Assembly: GCF_023736155.1 (NCBI RefSeq)
Contig: NZ_JAMLJJ010000003.1
Location: 310,001 to 374,000 of the forward strand
DNA: 64,000 nucleotides
From: Larsenimonas salina
Lineage (GTDB): Bacteria; Pseudomonadota; Gammaproteobacteria; Pseudomonadales; Halomonadaceae
Direction of reading: 5' to 3'
The translations under genes and the position numbers were made by a program. Below are positions 19,993 through 29,744 of the stretch, piece after piece. The stretch's first letter is position 1. Every line of letters starts with the position of its first letter. The notes below the pieces were generated by a model. It was not told the DNA's origin and did no database searches. It saw only the letters and a list, made by a program, of their open reading frames with translations.

Positions 19993-20385
19993 ACGACCTC
20001 ACCAGGGTTTGACCGATGCAAAGCCGGCATTGTAGCGATTCACACTCAGGTTATCCACATCCCGTCGCGCACCGGCTCGGGGTGTGGATAATTAATTTGG
20101 GAACAACCTTATGATTCTGCTAACAATCATTGAGCTTACACGCACACCCTTCCAGAGTTTTCCTTTTTTAGTACACAAAACTGTCCACAGGGTCTAAGCA
20201 CCAGGGTGTGCTGAACACGCGCCTCCCAGCGGAAAAAATCACGTATCGATCAGTGAATTAACAGCGAATTAAAATTGCACGGCTGCGTCTAATTCACTAG
20301 AATCCTCGCCCTTGATCGGAATTTGCAAAAAGGCAAGTGCCGCTAATCACCTGTTTTCATACCAACCACTTCCTGGGAATCAGCT
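19993..20385. other. dnaA-rpmH intergenic region, candidate origin and dnaA regulatory region
   Basis: 393 bp with no gene. It has two perfect DnaA boxes in opposite orientation, TTATCCACA at 20051-20059 and TGTGGATAA at 20083-20091, plus a looser TGTCCACAG near 20182. AT-rich stretches run about 20092-20180 and 20250-20300. In pseudomonads this gap is a functional origin. The divergent dnaA and rpmH promoters must also lie here. A competing box cluster is found upstream of mnmG. Confidence 0.65.
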
Positions 20386-20520
20386 ATGAAACGTACATTT
20401 CAGCCCAGCGTGCTCAAACGCAAGCGCAACCACGGTTTCCGTGCCCGCATGGCAACCAAAAACGGCCGTCAGGTCATCGCTCGTCGTCGCGCGAAAGGTC
20501 GTAAGCGCCTCAGCGCTTAA
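20386..20520 (+). CDS. rpmH: 50S ribosomal protein L34
   Basis: A 44-residue, highly basic ribosomal protein beginning [20 protein letters not shown] and ending KGRKRLSA, the invariant family pattern. It is the first gene of the rpmH-rnpA-yidC run, divergent from dnaA, and overlooked easily because it is so short. The rnpA start lies 11 bp downstream, so the two are co-expressed. Confidence 0.98.
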   Translation: MKRTFQPSVLKRKRNHGFRARMATKNGRQVIARRRAKGRKRLSA

Positions 20521-20531
20521 TCGGTCCTTGG

Positions 20532-20912
20532 ATGGAGTCGCATGGGTTTGCACGCGCTCTAAGGCTACTCAGTAGCCGAGAGTATCAGCACGTATTCGAT
20601 AATGCGTGTTACAAGGTGCATGGCAAAGGCGTCCTCGCCCTCGCCTTCCCCAATGATTTGAACCATGCCCGTGTGGGAATGGTTTTTAGCAAGAAAACCA
20701 TGCGTCGCGCCGTTGACCGAAATCGATTGAAACGTCTGACACGCGAATCCATTCGCCTTCGTCAGCACTGGCTCCCCGCTGTGGATATCGTAGTTCTTTC
20801 CAAGCGTGGTGTTGCAGACCTGGACAACGAGACCCTCAAGCGCCAGTTTCACGGCATGTGGAGGCGACTCGAACAGGACGTCAAACGGAACCGTTCGAAA
20901 AAGTCCGCTTGA
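20532..20912 (+). CDS. rnpA: Ribonuclease P protein component
   Basis: Basic protein of 126 residues that binds the RNase P RNA and aids 5' maturation of tRNAs. The family RNR signature is in AVDRNRLKRLTRESIR near 60-75. The N-terminal ARALRLLSSREYQHVFD helix and GVLALAFP strand fit the fold. ATG at 20532 is 11 bp after rpmH. The usual next gene yidD is missing here; instead a GC-rich hairpin precedes yidC. Confidence 0.95.
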   Translation: MESHGFARALRLLSSREYQHVFDNACYKVHGKGVLALAFPNDLNHARVGMVFSKKTMRRAVDRNRLKRLTRESIRLRQHWLPAVDIVVLSKRGVADLDNETLKRQFHGMWRRLEQDVKRNRSKKSA

Positions 20913-20954
20913 TTATGCGAGTACGAAGGTCATGGCCACAAGACGTCAGAGACT

Positions 20955-20992
20955 CCGCCCGACCAGCATGTTGCAATGACTGGCTCGGGCGG
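20955..20992 (+). promoter_or_regulatory. GC-rich hairpin between rnpA and yidC
   Basis: Arms CCGCCCGA (20955-20962) and TCGGGCGG (20985-20992) pair perfectly, with an inner CCAG/CTGG pairing, followed by TTCTTCG. It sits in the 127 bp spacer where yidD is normally found and could attenuate or stabilise the transcript ahead of yidC. Not a classical terminator, since the T-run is short. Confidence 0.5.
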
Positions 20993-21039
20993 TTCTTCGT
21001 CTGGACCCGACATACACACCCTTACCGGGCAAAACACGC

Positions 21040-22704
21040 ATGGATCTGAAACGACTCCTTTTCGTGATACCTCTCGCCGTGGTGACCTATCTCATGGTCA
21101 TCCAGTGGAATCAGGACTATCACCAGCCCAAGACACCGCAGCCCGAAACGCCGGCGCTTGCAAGCCAGGGCAGCGACGCCAAGCAATCCAACAGCCTCGA
21201 TGCACCGTCAACGACCAGTGAACTAAGCGTAGATGCGACCAAAGAACCTGCCTCCTCCGGCAGCAGCACGCTGATTTCCGTCGACACTGACGTTTTGAAT
21301 CTGCGCATCGATTCTCGTGGCGGCGACATCGTCTACGCCTCACTGCCCAAGCACACCCAGCAACTCGGCGGCAATCAGCCCTTTGTGCTGCTCGCCAACG
21401 AACAGGCCTTGAACTATGTGGCCAAGTCCGGCCTCGAGCTCAGCAATCACAAGGGCCGGATCACCTTCTCGCCCGAGAAGACGGCGTATCGTTTAAGCGA
21501 TGATCAAAAGACTCTGACCGTGGACCTTAAGGCCACGCTCAAGGGCCTCGACATCACCAAGCGGTTTACGTTCGAGCGTGACAGCTACGAAGTAAAGGTG
21601 GATTACCTGGTCAAGAACGGTGGCACGCAACCGGTTTCGGCGCGCTTCATCGGCCAGCTCGTTCGTGATAACAGCGACGACCCGACCAGCGGCGCCGGTG
21701 TCGGAATGCACTCCTATCTAGGTGCGGCGTTCTCTACAGCCGAAGAGCCTTACCAGAAAGTCAGTTTCAAAGACATCAAGGAAGGCAACTTCAAGCGCAC
21801 CGAAAGCGAGGGCGGCTGGGTTGCGATCATTCAGCACTACTTTGTTGCCGCCTGGGTGCCAGACGCCAAGCAGCAGAACCTGTTCTACGCCACCGAAGAC
21901 AGCCAAAAACGCAACGTCGCCGCTTTCGCAAGCCCCAGTACGCAGATCGGCGCGGGCGAGGAAGCGACGCTTGACGCCTCTCTCTACGCCGGGCCGAAGA
22001 TCCATGAGCGTCTGGAAGCGATCGCGCCCAAACTCGACCGCACCATCGATTTCGGCTGGCTGTGGTTTTTGGCGACCCCACTGTTTCTGGTCCTGAAGTT
22101 CATCCATGGACTCATCGGCAACTGGGGCTGGTCGATCATCCTGTTGACCTGCTTCGTCAAGGCCGTGCTGTTCCCGCTGTCGGCCAAGGCCTACAAGTCG
22201 ATGGCCAAGATGCGCAAGATGCAGCCCGAAATGCAGCGCATCAAGGAAGCGCATGGCGATGATCGCCAGAAGATGTCGCAGGAAATGATGAAGTTCTACC
22301 AGAAGGAGAAGATCAATCCGCTGGGCGGATGTCTCCCGATGGTCATTCAGATGCCGGTCTTCATCGCGCTCTACTGGATGCTGATGGAGTCCATCGAACT
22401 GCGTCATGCGCCGTTCATGCTCTGGATTCACGATCTTTCCGCGCAGGATCCCTACTTCATCCTGCCGATTCTGATGGGTCTGTCGATGTTCCTGCAGCAG
22501 CAGCTGAACCCGACGCCCCCGGACCCCACTCAGGCCAAGATCATGAAGATGCTGCCGATCATCTTCACGTTCTTCTTCCTATGGTTCCCGGCGGGTTTGG
22601 TCCTTTACTGGATCACCAACAACTGCCTGTCGATCGCGCAGCAGTACTACGTGACGCGCCAGATCGAAAAGCAGGATCAGAAGAAGCAGGAAATCAGCAA
22701 GTAA
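21040..22704 (+). CDS. yidC: Membrane protein insertase YidC
   Basis: Inner-membrane insertase of 554 residues that places membrane proteins such as ATP synthase subunits, alone or with SecYEG. The N-terminal TM segment is LLFVIPLAVVTYLMVI (6-21); a large periplasmic domain runs about 70-330. The conserved insertase core follows with hydrophobic segments from FGWLWFLATPLFLVLKFIH, through NWGWSIILLTCFVKAVLFP, MVIQMPVFIALYWMLM, ILPILMGLSMFLQQQL and IIFTFFFLWFPAGLVLYW. The family signature GGCLPMVIQMP is intact. It is third in the rpmH-rnpA-yidC run and closed by a terminator. Confidence 0.97.
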   Translation: MDLKRLLFVIPLAVVTYLMVIQWNQDYHQPKTPQPETPALASQGSDAKQSNSLDAPSTTSELSVDATKEPASSGSSTLISVDTDVLNLRIDSRGGDIVYASLPKHTQQLGGNQPFVLLANEQALNYVAKSGLELSNHKGRITFSPEKTAYRLSDDQKTLTVDLKATLKGLDITKRFTFERDSYEVKVDYLVKNGGTQPVSARFIGQLVRDNSDDPTSGAGVGMHSYLGAAFSTAEEPYQKVSFKDIKEGNFKRTESEGGWVAIIQHYFVAAWVPDAKQQNLFYATEDSQKRNVAAFASPSTQIGAGEEATLDASLYAGPKIHERLEAIAPKLDRTIDFGWLWFLATPLFLVLKFIHGLIGNWGWSIILLTCFVKAVLFPLSAKAYKSMAKMRKMQPEMQRIKEAHGDDRQKMSQEMMKFYQKEKINPLGGCLPMVIQMPVFIALYWMLMESIELRHAPFMLWIHDLSAQDPYFILPILMGLSMFLQQQLNPTPPDPTQAKIMKMLPIIFTFFFLWFPAGLVLYWITNNCLSIAQQYYVTRQIEKQDQKKQEISK

Positions 22705-22721
22705 GTGCACTTGCCCGCATG

Positions 22722-22750
22722 AAACGCCCTCGCTTGCGAGGGCGTTTTTG
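22722..22750 (+). terminator. Rho-independent terminator of yidC
   Basis: Arms AACGCCCTCGC and GCGAGGGCGTT around a TT loop with a TTTT tail. Confidence 0.92.
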
Positions 22751-22916
22751 TATGTAGCAGAAGGCCCGCGGATCAACCGGGCCTATACTGCGAGCACGCA
22801 GTCGCGGCAAGAAGGCTTGAACGCCGTTATCGGCGGGCAGGCACATCGACGTCATGACGACCCTGATACACTTGACGCGACATGACGCAGACACGCCCTC
22901 ACCAAAGGAATGCATG

Positions 22917-24581
22917 ATGAGTATCGATCCCAATGCCGGGCACGCGCCCAAGGAAGACCAGCTTGCCAATCTGCCGCGCCTGGTCGCGCGCTATTACAGT
23001 GAGCGCCCCGACGCATCGAACCCCGCTCAGCAGGTCTCCTTCGGCACTTCCGGCCATCGCGGTTCGTCGCTGAAAACCAGTTTCAACGAATGGCACATCC
23101 TGGCCACCACCCAGGCCATCTGTGACTACCGGTATAACGAAAGCATCGGTGGCCCGCTGTTCATTGGCATGGACACACACGCCCTGTCCGAGCCGGCCTT
23201 CATTTCCGCACTGGAAGTATTGGCGGCCAATGGCGTTGAGGTCCGTATTGACGCAGGCTGTGAGGAAACCGGTGGTGAACCCGGCTACACGCCGACTCCT
23301 GCCGTATCGAATGCCATCCTGAACCACAATGACGGCCTCATCACCGGCCTTGCTGATGGCATCGTAATCACGCCATCCCACAATCCGCCGACGGATGGGG
23401 GCTTCAAGTACAACCCCACCAACGGCGGCCCTGCCGGCGGCGACATCACCAAGTGGATTCAAAATCGCGCCAACGAGCTGCTCGAAGCCGAACTCGAAGG
23501 CGTCAGACGCATCAGCTATCAGGAAGCGCTCGAGGCACCGACCACCCAACCCTTCGATTTCATCGACAGTTATATCCAGGGCCTGGATAAGGTCATCGAC
23601 ATGGACGCCATCCGCAAGAGCGGTCGGACGTTCGCAGTCGACCCGCTCGGCGGCGCCGGTGTCCACTACTGGCCGCGCATTGCCAAGCACTTTGATCTGC
23701 CGCTCGAGGTCCTCTCTACCACCGTCGATCCGACCTTCCGCTTCATGCGCCTGGACTGGGACGGCAAGATCCGTATGGACTGCTCGTCACCCCATGCCAT
23801 GGCCGGGCTGATCGAAAACAAGGACCGCTTCGACGTGGCGTTTGCCTGCGACACCGACCACGACCGCCACGGCATCGTCACGCGCTCCAACGGCCTGATG
23901 AACCCGAACCACTATCTGGCGGTCGCCATCGAGTACCTGTTCACGCATCGCCCGAACTGGGGTGAACAGATGGCCATCGGCAAAACGCTGGTATCCTCCT
24001 CCATGATCGACCGTGTCGCCGAAGGTCTTGGCCGGACGGTGACCGAGGTGCCCGTCGGTTTCAAATGGTTTGTCGACGGCCTGACCGATGGCACGCTCGG
24101 CTTCGGCGGTGAAGAATCGGCCGGCGCCTCCTTCCAGACGTTTGACGGCAAGGCGTGGTCGACCGACAAGGACGGCATTATCCTCGGGCTTCTGGCCGCC
24201 GAGATTACTGCGGTCACCGGCGACGACCCGGGTGAGCGTTACCAGAAGCTGACCGAGAAGTACGGCGCGCCCGTGTATGAGCGTATCGACGCCCCGGCCG
24301 ACCGCGAGCAGAAAGCAAAGCTTGGCAAGCTGACGCCAGAGCAGGTGACCGCCGATACGCTCGCGGGCCACCCCATCACCCGCATCCTGACCGAAGCGCC
24401 CGGTAACGGCGCGGCCATCGGCGGGCTCAAGGTGGAAACCGATGCGGGCTGGTTCGCCGCACGGCCCTCCGGCACTGAAGACGTCTACAAGATCTACGCG
24501 GAAAGCTTCGAAGGCGAAGCGCACTTGAAGCAGCTTCAACAGGAAGCCAAGGCGCTGGTCGACGGCGTGCTGGCCGGCTGA
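22917..24581 (+). CDS. pgm: Phosphoglucomutase (alpha-D-glucose phosphate-specific)
   Basis: Interconverts glucose 1-phosphate and glucose 6-phosphate, feeding sugar nucleotides for envelope polysaccharides. 554 residues, full length. The N-terminal [12 protein letters not shown] motif, the phosphoserine loop [15 protein letters not shown], the sugar-binding [12 protein letters not shown] and the C-terminal phosphate site [16 protein letters not shown] are all intact. Tandem ATG codons at 22914 and 22917 follow AAGGAA; the second gives the better spacing and the family start [11 protein letters not shown]. The gene lies between yidC and mnmE, not its usual location in pseudomonads, flanked by its own terminators. 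Confidence 0.94.
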   Translation: MSIDPNAGHAPKEDQLANLPRLVARYYSERPDASNPAQQVSFGTSGHRGSSLKTSFNEWHILATTQAICDYRYNESIGGPLFIGMDTHALSEPAFISALEVLAANGVEVRIDAGCEETGGEPGYTPTPAVSNAILNHNDGLITGLADGIVITPSHNPPTDGGFKYNPTNGGPAGGDITKWIQNRANELLEAELEGVRRISYQEALEAPTTQPFDFIDSYIQGLDKVIDMDAIRKSGRTFAVDPLGGAGVHYWPRIAKHFDLPLEVLSTTVDPTFRFMRLDWDGKIRMDCSSPHAMAGLIENKDRFDVAFACDTDHDRHGIVTRSNGLMNPNHYLAVAIEYLFTHRPNWGEQMAIGKTLVSSSMIDRVAEGLGRTVTEVPVGFKWFVDGLTDGTLGFGGEESAGASFQTFDGKAWSTDKDGIILGLLAAEITAVTGDDPGERYQKLTEKYGAPVYERIDAPADREQKAKLGKLTPEQVTADTLAGHPITRILTEAPGNGAAIGGLKVETDAGWFAARPSGTEDVYKIYAESFEGEAHLKQLQQEAKALVDGVLAG

Positions 24582-24602
24582 CGCCAATTGCGCGTGTAAA
24601 TG

Positions 24603-24633
24603 AAAAAGCCGGCACTGAGTGCCGGCTTTTTTT
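24603..24633. terminator. Bidirectional rho-independent terminator between pgm and the flavin reductase gene
   Basis: Arms AAAGCCGGCAC and GTGCCGGCTTT with A-rich and T-rich flanks, usable from both convergent genes. Confidence 0.92.
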
Positions 24634-24636
24634 GGC

Positions 24637-25272
24637 TCATCCGCCCGGGGCGGCCCCTGGTCGCGCCATGTCAAACCGCTCGTTGTCGCTGATCGTATAG
24701 TAGGTGGTCGGGCCGCCGGCACGCATGATCGGCTCGGCCGCCGCGGTCTGATAGATGCCTTCCTCAAGAAGAGCCGGGTCGATATGAACGCCCACGACCT
24801 CCCCCATCACTAGCCACGTATCCACCGCCGTACCGTCAGCGGTTTCAAGCCTTAGAAGCTGCGTTAGCCGACACTCAAACGACACGGGCGCTTCCTGAAC
24901 CCGCGTCGCCGAGATCACGCTCGATGCCGCCGGCGTGAGCCCCGCCAGCTCGAACTCATCGACCGCCGCGTCCACCGCGTCGCAGCTCGTATTCATCGCC
25001 GCCGCCAGCGAGCGCGTGCTCAGATTCCAGCAGAACTCGCCGGTGGCCTCGATGTTACGTACCGAATCCTTCCAGCCCGCACTTGCAAACCCGATGATCG
25101 GGGGCGCCGCACAGAAGGCATTGAAAAAGCTGTAAGGCGCCAGATTGCGCACCCCGTTTTGATCCTGCGAGGAGATCCAGCCGATCGGCCGCGGCGCGAT
25201 GATCGATTTAAACGGATCATGAGGTAGCCCATGGCCATGTTTGGGTTCGTAGAAATACGCATCCTGAGACAT
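24637..25272 (-). CDS. Flavin reductase / flavoredoxin family protein
   Basis: A 211-residue FMN-binding split-barrel protein starting MSQDAYFYEPKHGHG. The characteristic flavin-binding N-terminal stretch is FKSIIAPRPIGWISSQDQNG, followed by NLAPYSFFNAFCAAPPIIGF. This family reduces or carries FMN, often for oxygenases or as small flavin stores; no partner gene is adjacent, so its substrate is unknown. ATG at 25272 has an AAGGTG ribosome site; the GTG at 25281 in the same frame is a weaker choice. It is single-gene, divergent from mnmE and convergent with pgm. Confidence 0.88.
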   Translation of the reverse strand: MSQDAYFYEPKHGHGLPHDPFKSIIAPRPIGWISSQDQNGVRNLAPYSFFNAFCAAPPIIGFASAGWKDSVRNIEATGEFCWNLSTRSLAAAMNTSCDAVDAAVDEFELAGLTPAASSVISATRVQEAPVSFECRLTQLLRLETADGTAVDTWLVMGEVVGVHIDPALLEEGIYQTAAAEPIMRAGGPTTYYTISDNERFDMARPGAAPGG

Positions 25273-25398
25273 TGAAGACACCTTGTTGCACTGTATCGCC
25301 CAACTGTAGCAGGGCCACGGGCGTCCGGCGCTTGCGACGGCTCAGGCCAGCGCCGACAATAGCGTCCATTGCCTTACTGTCATCACACAGGACATTTC

Positions 25399-26760
25399 AT
25401 GCTCGATCAGGACACGATTGCCGCGCTCGCAAGCCCACCCGGACGCGGCGGCGTCGGTGTGATTCGCTTCTCAGGCCCTCGTGTGCCGGAGCTTGCCGAA
25501 CAGTTTCTCGGCTTCATGCCGACGCCCCGTCATGCGCATTACGGCCCGTTCGTGGGCACGAACCAGCAGGTGCTCGACGAAGGGCTTGCGCTCTACTTTC
25601 CCGCCCCGCACTCCTTTACCGGCGAGCACGTGCTGGAGCTTCAAGGACACGGCGGCCCGGTCATCATGGATACTCTGCTCGAGCACGCCATCACCCGGGG
25701 CGTCCGACTGGCGCGGCCGGGTGAATTTTCCGAGCGCGCCTTTTTGAACGACAAGCTGGATCTCGCCCAGGCCGAGGCCATCGCGGATCTGATCGAGGCC
25801 AGCTCCCGTCAGGCGGCTGAAAATGCCCTACGCTCGCTTCAGGGCGAGTTCTCGACGCGCGTCGGCACCCTGGTGCAACAGCTCATTGAGCTTCGGGTCT
25901 ACGTCGAGGCCGCCATCGATTTCCCCGAAGAGGAAATCGACTTTCTGAGCGATGGCCATGTGGCCAACAAGCTCAGTCAGGTCAAGACCGCTCTCGGCGA
26001 GGTTCGCGCCGCGGCCGCGCAGGGCACCCTGATGCGCGAGGGCATGACCGTGGTCATCGCCGGCCGGCCCAACGCCGGTAAATCAAGCCTCTTGAACCGG
26101 CTGACGGAGCAGGATACCGCGATCGTCACCGACATCGCCGGCACCACCCGAGACGTTTTGAAGGAATACATTCATCTGGATGGCATGCCCCTGCACGTGG
26201 TCGATACCGCCGGACTTCGGGATACGCCGGACGCGGTCGAGCGCATTGGCGTACAGCGTGCGTGGCAGGAGATCGAGACGGCCGACCGGGTGCTTTTGAT
26301 GGTCGATGCCGCCGAGACCGAGGCCACCGACCCTATGACCATCTGGCCCGAATTTGTCTCTCGCCTACCCGACCGGAGCCGGCTGACGCTGGTGCGCAAC
26401 AAGGTCGACACCACTGGTGAAGCCCTCGGCTCGGAGTTAACCGCCACCCCGCCGGTGGTCCGGATGTCGGCCCACACCGGGGCAGGCGTGGACACACTAA
26501 AGGACCATTTGAAAACCGTAATGGGATACTCCGCGACCACCGAAGGCCGCTTCTCGGCACGGAGGCGCCACCTCGAAGCGCTTGACCGTGCCAGGGTCGC
26601 GCTCGACAACGGCGAGGCGCAGCTTTTTGGGGCCGCTGCGGGTGAGCTTCTGGCCGAAGACCTGCGCGCTGCACAGGAAGCACTCGGCGAAATCACCGGC
26701 GAATTCAGCGCCGATGACCTGCTCGGTGAGATCTTCAGCAGTTTCTGCATCGGAAAGTGA
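25399..26760 (+). CDS. mnmE: tRNA uridine-5-carboxymethylaminomethyl modification GTPase MnmE
   Basis: GTPase of 453 residues that works with MnmG to modify the wobble uridine of several tRNAs. The N-terminal tetrahydrofolate-binding domain begins [18 protein letters not shown]. The inserted G domain has P-loop GRPNAGKS (222-229), DIAGTTRDV, the G3 motif DTAGLRDT and NKVD. The C-terminus ends in the diagnostic FCIGK. ATG at 25399 gives the family N-terminus; the methionine at 25369 is out of pattern. Its partner mnmG is 26 kb away here. Confidence 0.96.
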   Translation: MLDQDTIAALASPPGRGGVGVIRFSGPRVPELAEQFLGFMPTPRHAHYGPFVGTNQQVLDEGLALYFPAPHSFTGEHVLELQGHGGPVIMDTLLEHAITRGVRLARPGEFSERAFLNDKLDLAQAEAIADLIEASSRQAAENALRSLQGEFSTRVGTLVQQLIELRVYVEAAIDFPEEEIDFLSDGHVANKLSQVKTALGEVRAAAAQGTLMREGMTVVIAGRPNAGKSSLLNRLTEQDTAIVTDIAGTTRDVLKEYIHLDGMPLHVVDTAGLRDTPDAVERIGVQRAWQEIETADRVLLMVDAAETEATDPMTIWPEFVSRLPDRSRLTLVRNKVDTTGEALGSELTATPPVVRMSAHTGAGVDTLKDHLKTVMGYSATTEGRFSARRRHLEALDRARVALDNGEAQLFGAAAGELLAEDLRAAQEALGEITGEFSADDLLGEIFSSFCIGK

Positions 26761-26788
26761 TTACACACATTGCCTTACATATCGATGA

Positions 26789-28078
26789 CTACTGCACCAT
26801 CGGTATTTGAAGAGGCAGGGGCAACCGAGAGGCGCCCAAACGGCGGTAGGCGGTTTCCGGGGTCATTTTGGCTGAAAAAGCGCGAAGCTGATTGATGATC
26901 GTCTCAAGCGCGGGGGTCAGTACGTCATCGGCGCGGCGCGTGATACCGATCGAACGGCGGGTGCCTTCCAGGGCGATGGGAAGAACACACAGCTCGCCGC
27001 TTTCGATTTCATAATGAAGCTGGTGAAGAGAGGCCACTGCAACTCGCTGGCTGTACTGCAGTAATGACCTGAGCATGCCTAGATTGCCGGTTTCGATCTC
27101 CACCTTGGGCGAGGCTAGGCCTGCATGGTCGAACACGCGCTCGAACGCCTCACGAGAAGGTGTGCCTGCACGAGGCGTGATCCATTCGGCTGTCTCCAAT
27201 TCCTTGAGTGATACCCGCAGTCGGCGCGCCAGAGGGTGCGTTCGGTGAGTGACGATGGACAGGCAGTCATCGAACAGCGCTTCCTGCTCGAGTTCCTTGC
27301 CAGGCGCTTCCGGGCGCAGGGCGCCGATCAGTAGGTCGATTTCGCCGCAGCGAAGCGCCTCGACCAGTCCGTCGTAGGTACCGTCGATCACGGACACACT
27401 GACCTCGGGCAGGCTCTTGCGCAGGGCATCGATGGCCATCGGCACCAGCTGGGTGGCTGCCAGTGGAAGACAGCCGATGACCACGTGCCCCTTGATCCGC
27501 CCTTGAAGGGCGATCAAATCCTGACATGCCATGGTCAGCTCACGAAGAGCCAACCGCGCATGACGCGCCAGAATTTCGCCGCTGTCGGTCAAAAGCATGC
27601 CACGGCGGGTACGCATGAAAAGCTCCATACCCACATGGCTCTCCAACTGACGAAGACTTGCACTGATCGCGGGCTGAGTAAGTCCCAGCGCACGTGCGGC
27701 CCGGGGCTCACTGTGCACCCGCGCAAGCGTGACCAAAGTCATCAGTTGACGCTGATTGAGATGCTGGATAAGCCGCTCACACCCACTTTTATTGGAGTGC
27801 AACGCGTTAAGCGCCGCCTCGGCAGAGGCGAATTGATCTAGGGCGCGCCTGAAGCGAGTGATCACTAATCTACCTGACGGCGTCGCGGTCATACCCCGGT
27901 GATGACGTTCGAACAACGCACAACCGAGTTCCTGCTCCAACTCTTGGATCGCACGAGTGACAGCCGGCTGTGAATAGTGAAGGTGCACCGAGGCCCGGTT
28001 GACACTCCCCGTGTCGTCCACCGCCAGCACCGCTCTGATTCGGCGCCAATTCGGCTCGAATTGAATGTCGCGTTGCAC
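26789..28078 (-). CDS. LysR-type regulator with two N-terminal helix-turn-helix domains
   Basis: A 429-residue regulator, about 120 residues longer than normal LysR proteins because it has two complete LysR DNA-binding domains. The first spans about 10-85 (SVNRASVHLHYSQPAVTRAI, then LFERHHRGMTATPSG). The second spans about 107-185 (RAARALGLTQPAISASLRQL, then LFMRTRRGMLLTDSG). A LysR substrate-binding domain follows from about 195 to 400. GTG at 28078 has a perfect AGGAGG spaced six bases; the TTG at 28093 is less likely. It is divergent from the galB-like gene, so it probably controls the aromatic cluster with a pathway intermediate as coinducer. The effector is unknown. Confidence 0.9.
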   Translation of the reverse strand: MQRDIQFEPNWRRIRAVLAVDDTGSVNRASVHLHYSQPAVTRAIQELEQELGCALFERHHRGMTATPSGRLVITRFRRALDQFASAEAALNALHSNKSGCERLIQHLNQRQLMTLVTLARVHSEPRAARALGLTQPAISASLRQLESHVGMELFMRTRRGMLLTDSGEILARHARLALRELTMACQDLIALQGRIKGHVVIGCLPLAATQLVPMAIDALRKSLPEVSVSVIDGTYDGLVEALRCGEIDLLIGALRPEAPGKELEQEALFDDCLSIVTHRTHPLARRLRVSLKELETAEWITPRAGTPSREAFERVFDHAGLASPKVEIETGNLGMLRSLLQYSQRVAVASLHQLHYEIESGELCVLPIALEGTRRSIGITRRADDVLTPALETIINQLRAFSAKMTPETAYRRLGASRLPLPLQIPMVQ

Positions 28079-28306
28079 GGCTCGCCTCCTCAACGCATCC
28101 CATCCGCTCGCTGCGGCTCGCGTTAAGCCATTATTAAGTTATTAAGCAGGCTGTATCTTACTGGCGACCGCCTGACCGAAGTATTCAACAAAGGACGTAT
28201 AAGCAAAGTGCATGTCTGATTCGATCAAATGCATTACGCCCGGCGCGGCACTCGGTGAGAGTCTACGACTCAACACCCGTTTATTGACATTGGAAAGGAT
28301 CTTTCG
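28079..28306. promoter_or_regulatory. LysR regulator/galB divergent promoter with tandem 8-mers
   Basis: The control region of the aromatic cluster. Two perfect head-to-tail TTATTAAG copies (28131-28138 and 28139-28146) lie just right of a GTTAAG, forming a likely regulator-binding block, though AT-rich repeats can arise by chance. The divergent promoters are expected here. Confidence 0.5.
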
Positions 28307-29044
28307 ATGAGCATGCCCCTACAGCAACGTGCAGGATTGGTGGTAAGCGCACACTCAGCCGATTTCGTCTGGCGGGCAGGCGGCGCGATCGCCCAGCATC
28401 GCGGTCAAGGTATTGATATGCATGTCGTCTGCTTGTCCTACGGTGAGCGCGGTGAATCTGCAAAGCTGTGGCGCAAAGGCATGTCGCTTGATCAGGTCAA
28501 GCAGACGCGTCAGGAGGAGGCGCTCAAAGCCGCCGAGGTGCTCGGGGCCAAAGTGACGTTTCTCGATCTCGGCGATTACCCTCTTCATGTCGACGATGAA
28601 GCGCTGTTCAAACTGGCCGACATCTACCGCAAGGTTCAGCCGGAGTTTGTGCTGACTCACTCGCAGCATGACCCTTACAACTATGACCACCCCCGCGCCA
28701 CCGATGCCGCGCAGGAAGCGCGCATTATCGCTCAAGCTGAAGGCTATCGCCCTGGCGAAAAGATCCTTCATGCGCCCCCGGTGTTCTGCTTCGAACCGCA
28801 CCAACCCGAACAGTGTCACTGGCGACCGGACGTTCTCTTGGACATCACGGAGGTCTGGGACAAGAAACGACAGGCCATCGAGTGCATGGCCGGCCAAGAA
28901 CACCTGTGGGAGTACTACACCCGTGTCGCGCTTCAACGGGGCGTTCAGGCCAAGCGAAATATCGGTATTACTTCCGGCAAGGACATTCAATACGGCGAAG
29001 GCTATCAACGCATCCTGCCGCAGGTCGTGGAGACGCTGTCATGA
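28307..29044 (+). CDS. galB: PIG-L family hydratase, GalB-like (4-oxalomesaconate hydratase)
   Basis: A 245-residue LmbE/PIG-L metalloprotein. The first metal motif is AHSADFVWR (H16, D19); a second histidine-rich segment is [20 protein letters not shown] (116-135). In Pseudomonas putida a protein of this family, GalB, hydrates 4-oxalomesaconate in gallate catabolism. The adjoining galC- and galD-like genes supply the flanking steps, so the same role is the best inference. ATG at 28307 follows GGAAAGGA. Its stop overlaps the next start by 4 bp (ATGA). Without the neighbours it could only be called a PIG-L deacetylase. Confidence 0.82.
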   Translation: MSMPLQQRAGLVVSAHSADFVWRAGGAIAQHRGQGIDMHVVCLSYGERGESAKLWRKGMSLDQVKQTRQEEALKAAEVLGAKVTFLDLGDYPLHVDDEALFKLADIYRKVQPEFVLTHSQHDPYNYDHPRATDAAQEARIIAQAEGYRPGEKILHAPPVFCFEPHQPEQCHWRPDVLLDITEVWDKKRQAIECMAGQEHLWEYYTRVALQRGVQAKRNIGITSGKDIQYGEGYQRILPQVVETLS

Positions 29045-29742
29045 CACGTAATCTGGTCGTTCAAAACCCGCCTCGAGTGGATCAAGCTCACTGCGACGCT
29101 TTGGCAGGCTACGGGGTCGCTACGGTACACGAGGCCATGGGCCGAATCGGCCTTCTGGATGCGGGCATTCGACCGATCCAATCCGGCACCAGAATTGCTG
29201 GCAATGCCGTTACCGTGCTGGCAGCGCCGGGCGACAACTGGATGCTCCACGTCGGCGTAGAGCAGTGCCGGCCAGGCGATATTTTAGTCGTGGCCACCAC
29301 GTCACCCTGCACCGATGGTTATTTCGGCGATCTCCTGGCGACGTCACTGATGAGCAAAGGCGTTCAAGGCTTGATCATCGATGCCGGCTGCCGTGACGTC
29401 ATGGATCTGCGGGAGATGGGGTTCCCGGTCTGGTCACGGGCGATTTCCGCTCAAGGTACCGTCAAGGCAACGCTTGGCTCGGTCAACGTGCCGGTCGTCT
29501 GTGCTGGCCAACAGGTTCGAGCCGGCGACGTTATCGTTGCCGACGACGATGGTGTTGTGTGTGTGCGGCGTGAGGACGTAGTCACCAGCATCGAGGCGTC
29601 CAAGGCCCGTGAAGCGCGCGAAGCGGAAAAGCGTGGCCGTCTGGCTGCCGGTGAGCTGGGGCTCGACATCTATAATATGCGCGAGAGTCTTGAGCGCGCC
29701 GGACTCGAATACGTCGATTACGCAAGCGAATACGGAGCCTAG
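29041..29742 (+). CDS. galC: RraA-fold aldolase, GalC-like (4-carboxy-4-hydroxy-2-oxoadipate aldolase)
   Basis: A 233-residue protein of the RraA / class II pyruvate aldolase group. It would cleave 4-carboxy-4-hydroxy-2-oxoadipate to pyruvate and oxaloacetate, the last step of gallate or protocatechuate 4,5-cleavage. The key metal/substrate segment is [17 protein letters not shown], with R118, D119 and D122; GDLLATS and IVADDDGVV segments fit the family. ATG at 29041 overlaps the galB stop by 4 bp, indicating coupling. A methionine in the same frame far upstream lies inside galB and is disregarded. RraA-like RNase E inhibitors share the fold but the context favours the aldolase. Confidence 0.86.
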   Translation: MTRNLVVQNPPRVDQAHCDALAGYGVATVHEAMGRIGLLDAGIRPIQSGTRIAGNAVTVLAAPGDNWMLHVGVEQCRPGDILVVATTSPCTDGYFGDLLATSLMSKGVQGLIIDAGCRDVMDLREMGFPVWSRAISAQGTVKATLGSVNVPVVCAGQQVRAGDVIVADDDGVVCVRREDVVTSIEASKAREAREAEKRGRLAAGELGLDIYNMRESLERAGLEYVDYASEYGA

Positions 29743-29744
29743 TT

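Noticed and set aside
20858-21049. Possible yidD between rnpA and yidC
   Set aside because: The translated frames do not contain the Cys-rich YidD signature; the gap is only 127 bp.
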